In this document: positions 59,560-64,000 of the stretch, in pieces
Numbering within the stretch: position 1 is the stretch's first letter
How the letters are laid out: each line of letters begins with the position of its first letter
From: Tolypeutes matacus
Lineage: Eukaryota; Chordata; Mammalia; Cingulata; Chlamyphoridae
Reading direction: 5' to 3'
DNA: 64,000 nt
NCBI GenBank assembly: GCA_026826555.1
Contig: JAKSZT010054573.1
Coordinates: 159,046-223,045, forward strand
Notes under the pieces: generated by a model
What the model was told of the DNA's origin: nothing
What the model saw: only the letters and a program-made list of their open reading frames with translations
The model's database searches: none
Program-made: the position numbers and the translations under genes

Positions 59560-59825
59560 AAGGCCAGGAGGTGGTGGGGGTGCGGGCGGGGAGGGAGGGA
59601 GATGGGTTCAAGGTGGTGGATGGGCACAGAGCATGGGGAGGGGATGGTGGGAGCAAAGAAGAGGATGGGGGGCGTGGAGTGACCAAGACGGAAAGATGGT
59701 GCAGGCAAGGCATGGCTGCTGGGTAGTGTGAGCACAGGAAGAGGGGATGGGGAGGTGGGGTGGGCAAGGGAGGTGAAAGGCCACGGTAAGGGAGGCAGGG
59801 CATTGAGAAGGGGGCAAGGCCTCTA
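59560..59825 (+). repeat. G-rich, purine-biased low-complexity tract
   Basis: About 265 bp dominated by G on the plus strand, with many GGG and GGGG runs (GGTGGTGGGGGTGCGGGCGG, GGGAGGGAGGGAG). It opens three overlapping plus frames and several minus frames by composition. Several segments fit a G-quadruplex pattern. Confidence 0.85.
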
Positions 59826-61157
59826 ACCCTCAAGTAGGAAGAGCCAACTCGACCCCAGCTGAGGCAGCGTATTTACCCGTGTTCCACAGGAATACATAAC
59901 TGGGGACCAAAGTTTTGGCAATCAAAGTCTGTTCGACCTGCTCTAGAAATAATAGCGTTCAGACATTCCTGAGCACCCACAGCGAGGTAGGAAGGAGGTG
60001 GAGAGGCCGAGACCTGACACTGCGTCTTGAAAATGCTGTTTGGTCAGTGCTGGGGAGAAGGTCAACACCAGGACGGGCAGTGAAGAGTGGAAAAATGGAG
60101 ATCCATGGAGGGAGGAGGAGGGCGCAGAGCAGGTGGCAATAACAAAGTTGAGGAGTCTGCACATACTGAGCAAGGATCAGAAAGAGGTGGCAGGACCAGA
60201 CATGAGCCACCTCAACAGGAGAGAGACTTGAAAGATGCTTAAGGAAACGAGAACTGAAGAAAACCACTTGTCGCCTGGAACACCGGGCTTTATGTTCCTA
60301 TTCAAAACCGCTTAGAGTAAAAACACATAAAAGCTGCTCTTCAGTGGCCAACTGGCTTGGTCTTCTCCTCATTCAGCAGGGAGCCGGTAGATTCGCCACC
60401 CAGGTCCCTGACCCTGGGCATCTTCACCTGCCCCGGCTGCCCCCAAAGAACCCCCTGGGGTCTTTGCCCAAGGTCTGAGTCAGCAAGCAGGAACGGCCTC
60501 TGGCAGGTCCACAGTGGGCCGCAGGGGCCCAAGGTCAGACCCGCTCTGGCTCCCTGAGGGTGGACAGCAAGCCACACTCTACCTTGTCTTTGCGATCCCG
60601 CTCCACTTCCACATGACTTAGGGTGCAGTCCCCCTACAGTGTCCCCTGGCCTGTGGGAAATTCCAACAAAGGCTCAAATAGCCTCATCTTCTCCCCGATT
60701 TAAGATTTCTGAAGAAAAGGAAGGAGTTGCCCCTCACAGGGAGGGTGAGGACAAGTCTATATATAAACGGGATAAAACGGGATGATTTAGAGCCATGATT
60801 TAAAACCTATACTCAGAATTCCCTTGAATAGCTAGAATTCCCTTTAACTGTGAAGGAAAGAAGGGAGGGAGGGAGGAATTCAAATGCACTGAAAAGATGC
60901 TACGGTGTGACCTTTTAAGAAGAGAAATACTACAACATGAATTTCTTAAAAAACTTGCAAATACTAAGAATTCAAGCACAAAGCTAGTCCCTACCTCCAA
61001 CATATTTCGGTTGAGCTAAATAACATCTCAGTCACCGTTTTAACATGAAGAGACATTTTGAGCCACATTCTTTACAAAGAACCAGAACTGCCAAAGAACC
61101 GTCATGGTGATGCCAACCAAAAACTTAGCTAAGGCGTTGCTTGTAAAAGTATTCCTT

Positions 61158-61160
<3 letters not shown>
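59826..61160. other. Intronic sequence without a call
   Basis: No gene or named repeat recognised. A GGGA run of four units is at about 60,863-60,876. Confidence 0.5.
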
Positions 61161-61161
<1 letters not shown>

Positions 61162-61195
<34 letters not shown>

Positions 61196-61780
61196 GAAAT
61201 CATTTTACACTTAAGGCTAAAACAAGTTGCAGAAATAGTACAGAGTGTTCCAGTAAAAGCTTCACCTTATGTTAGTACCTCACATTACCATAGCGATTAT
61301 CAAAAGGACGACATTAACACTGAGACAATGCAATGAACTGAACTAGAGACCTTATTCAAGCTGGTCTCCCCTACATGCCCAGCGCCTGCCACAGGGCCCA
61401 AGCCAGGACCCGCAGTCCATCTGGGCATCCTGTCTCCTCAGTCTCCCCTTACCTGGGACACTTCCTGGCTTTCTCCTTGTCATCCATGGCCTTAGCGCTT
61501 TGTACAAGCACTAGCTACTGGGTAGAATGCCTCTCACTTTGAGTCTGTTCAGTTTTCTCATGATTAGACCGAGGCTCTGCGTTTCAGGCAACAAAGTCAC
61601 AGGAGCGCAGCTCTGTCCCTCTCAGGGGACCCTGTGATGTCGACACGACTCGTTCCTGTGCTGAAAACCCTCGCCACCTGGCTGAGATGGTGTCTGCTGC
61701 ATTATTTTGTGTTTCTGCCTTCTGTCATTGACAAATATCTTGCGGGAGAAACTCTGAGACTATGCTAATATTATGTAATG
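61162..61780 (-). mobile_element. Old L1-type 3' region, antisense, beside a 30-A run
   Basis: A pure run of 30 A lies at 61,162-61,191. After it the plus strand follows a common old mammalian repeat: AGAAATAGTACAGAGTGTTC, GATTATCAAAAGGACGACAT, AGAGACCTTATTCAAGCTGG, CATGATTAGACCGAGGCTC, ATATCTTGCGGGAGAAACTC, TGAGACTATGCTAATA. Family assignment (L1M-type) is from memory. Confidence 0.55.
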
Positions 61781-61963
61781 ATCTTTAAAGCTATGACGAC
61801 AAAATTAACAGATGTCTCACAGCAGATGATTTACATTACTACTTAGGTCTACTTGTATGCTATTCAGAAGGAATGCTTCCAAGAAGGAATCTTGAGAACT
61901 GTAATGTTTTTAAAAGAACTCTGGAGTACCTTCACTCACAAAGGCTGAGCAAGACAAGCACAA

Positions 61964-62301
61964 TGGGGAAGCGGATGTGGCTCAAGCGATTGGGCTCCCG
62001 TCTACCATACGGGAAGCCCCGGGTTCGATTCCCGGGGCCTCCTGGTGCAGGCAAGCTGGCCCGCACCCACAGATAGCTGGCGGCCCGTGCCTGCGGAGAG
62101 GTGATGGCCTGCACGCGCGGAGAGCTAGGCAGACACAGAAAAACACTCAGCAAATGGACACAGAGGGCAGAGAGACAAGCAGACACAGAAAAACACTCAG
62201 CAAATGGACACAGAGGGCAGACAGTGAGCAGAAGCAGCGGTGGGGGGTGGGGGTGGGGTGGAACAAATAAATAAATAAAATAAATCTTAAAAAAGAAAAG
62301 C
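61964..62301 (+). mobile_element. Full-length tRNA-derived SINE (xenarthran DAS-like)
   Basis: The most complete SINE here. The head GGGGAAGCGGATGTGGCTCA carries an A box (TGGCTCAAGCGATTGGG) and a canonical B box GGTTCGATTCC, the pol III internal promoter. A GC-rich body follows, then two copies of a 50-bp unit (62,131-62,180 and from 62,181), a G-rich stretch and an (AAAT)n A-rich tail. It is flanked by CAAGCACAA at 61,955-61,963 and 62,302-62,310. It is the least diverged copy and thus probably the youngest. Confidence 0.95.
62131..62230 (+). repeat. Two-copy 50-bp tandem repeat within the SINE body
   Basis: AGACACAGAAAAACACTCAG begins at 62,131 and again at 62,181. The two 50-bp units are almost identical, diverging only near the end. 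Confidence 0.95.
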
Positions 62302-62310
62302 CAAGCACAA

Positions 62311-64000
62311 CACCTCAAATGTCAAACGTCCAGGGATCTGTGTGTGCACATGTCCTGGCGCCACATCGGCTGGACCGCCGACGCCAGGAGCACACTGAGC
62401 ATAAGGCTCGGGCCGCGCGGCGGCCTGCCAGGGACCCAGAGGGTCCCTGACCAGCACTTGGCTCTGAGCAAGTTTTATCCTGACTGTCAACAGACGTTCT
62501 CCTGGAGTCTCTACTTCCAGGCGATACTGTACATCTGGGTAAGTTGGCAGCTATGTCTGCAGCCGATAAATGTTCACGTGAAAGTGAAAAATGAGTTCCC
62601 CCGAGCTAGTGCAGAAAGAGCAGCACGACGTGCTGTTATGACAAGCACGCTCCAGAACCGTCACCAAGACTGAGGAGCCCTGGCCTGCTAGGATTCCCTC
62701 ATCCCCAAGACTCAGCCTGCAGTCGGCGGAGAGACACCAGGGTCAACTTCAAGAAGGGTGCCTTTCAGACGCTCTTGATGGGTGGTGAGTGAAAGGGAAG
62801 GATAACCGAGGGAGCATACTTAAAGAAAGAAACACACTGAAGACAGTGCTGTAGAGCTTGACAATATACGCAAAAGCCTCCTAGACCACAGGGTAGCTTT
62901 AAAAACACTAGCAATTTCCTTAAATAAACAAAAAGGAATCGGTATGCAGCCTTACAGAAGCATAAAGAGCATCCAACAGAAAGCTTGTGTTCCTAGAGTT
63001 CAGACAAACAAACATTTCTCATGAACTTGGGTTGTAAATTGCCCTTCCCCTGGATTTGGAGCCCCAAAAATATGGGGTCATCGCTGGGCCCGCCCTCCAC
63101 ACAGAGTGACCTGGAGCAAACACAGCTCACTCATCCCACAGCTGGGATAGCAAAAGCTGCTCTTAAGAAAAGGTAACGTTTCTATAACTAACCCTGCCCC
63201 GCCTCGGCAAAGGTTTAAGGTAGTCAATAAAGAGTAACTTTAGTTGACTCGCAAAGATCATGGTCATCACTTACAAAATTACTTGGGAAAAGGCCTTCAG
63301 CAGCGAGCTTTGGGCTACCAAGAGACAGATATGCCCTTTCCCTCCATTCCAGGGGGCTGGGGACACACCCACTCTTGAAGCAGCAGCTCAGGTGGCTGTG
63401 GGGACTCCACCGGAGTCACCTCTGCGGGCCAAGAAGCAGAGACTTGATGGTGTACGGGAAGGAGGACACAGCTCTAGAGTTTAAAAATACAAGCAAAACC
63501 CTAAACCAAATGGCAGGCGTAAAGTCCAGGGCAGTCGGGGAGGCTGTCCCTAACTAGTATCATTTACGAGAAAGGGTTTTATGTGCTGACGACCAAACCT
63601 TTGCCTCAGCTTGGGAAACAGAGGCAGGACTGTACACTGAGTGGGCTGCCTCAGGCAGGTGTGAGCGCATGTGTGCGCTCATGTATGGGAGTGTGTGTGC
63701 ACGTAAGGGCATGTGTGTGCTCGGGAAGAAGAATGACTCATGAAGTATGCACGTATAAACATATAAACAATAAGAATCAGTGCAGGAAGGACGGCTTAAA
63801 GTGCAGGGACATCTTCAAAAACTGAGGAAACGAAGGTATTCAGAGAACAAGAAGATGTCATGGCCATGTATGCCCTCCGTCATTCACACAAGGAGGACGG
63901 TGAAGAGCCTGGCTAGAAAAACAGAGAGAGAGGGAAGAAAACTTTCATCCCTAACGCGCTAGGAAGGTAAAGCCACGTGGCGAGCACATATGGCCAGACA
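62311..64000. other. Intronic sequence without a call
   Basis: A GTGTGTGC-like purine/pyrimidine alternating patch is at 63,660-63,722. No gene, RNA or clear repeat recognised to the window end. Confidence 0.45.

Noticed and set aside
61964..62045. Possible tRNA gene
   Set aside because: A and B boxes are present, but the acceptor stem cannot be closed and the sequence continues into a SINE body with A-rich tail and target-site duplications.

Overview
This is nuclear DNA of a placental mammal, almost certainly a xenarthran (sloth, anteater or armadillo). The evidence is eight copies or fragments of a tRNA-derived SINE of the type expanded in Xenarthra (DAS-like), a matching set of L1 elements with unusually long 3' untranslated regions, and ancient mammalian repeats (MIR, L2, MER5A, MLT1). 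There are no bacterial features, no CRISPR array and no operons. Most open frames longer than 60 codons are chance frames or lie inside repeats.

The only host coding exon I can support is at 750-861 on the minus strand. It carries the in-frame leader and the start of the LisH segment of TBL1X, a subunit of the NCoR/SMRT corepressor complex, and has intact splice signals on both sides. Everything above 861 is therefore upstream of this exon on the minus strand. It is best read as the large 5' intron of TBL1X, which would place the window on the X chromosome; that placement is inferred from human synteny.

The most notable resident of that intron is an intronless, 5'-truncated retrocopy of the DNA methyltransferase gene DNMT3A (about 23,180-26,560, minus strand, same direction as TBL1X). 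Homology covers the DNMT3A2-equivalent start, the PWWP domain, the ADD zinc domain, the methyltransferase domain and more than 1 kb of 3'UTR. The reader half (PWWP and most of ADD) remains one open frame. The catalytic half is broken by a frameshift, two stops, a large deletion and loss of the native stop.

Layout: 1-9 kb, TBL1X exon, degraded SINEs, MIR, a hAT relic and an old L1 end; 9-14 kb, AT-rich sequence without a call; 14-16.6 kb, MER5A, MLT1, MIR and L2; 18-20 kb, old L1, then a CpG-island-like block with a 9-bp minisatellite; 22.4-26.6 kb, old L1 and the DNMT3A retrocopy with a SINE in its 3'UTR; 27-33 kb, hAT, SINE, MLT1, L2, MER5A and an antisense L1 3'UTR piece; 37.3-43.4 kb, a long xenarthran L1; 45 kb, a minisatellite of about 26 units; 50-57 kb, MLT1, L2, MER5A and a second L1 with target-site duplications and nested SINEs; 58.9-59.3 kb, an unexplained stretch open on both strands; 62 kb, a full-length SINE with target-site duplications.

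I found no new multi-gene system. The best candidates for a second look are the half-preserved DNMT3A retrocopy, the CpG island inside the TBL1X intron, the modular L1 3'UTRs and a hairpin-loop inversion in one SINE.
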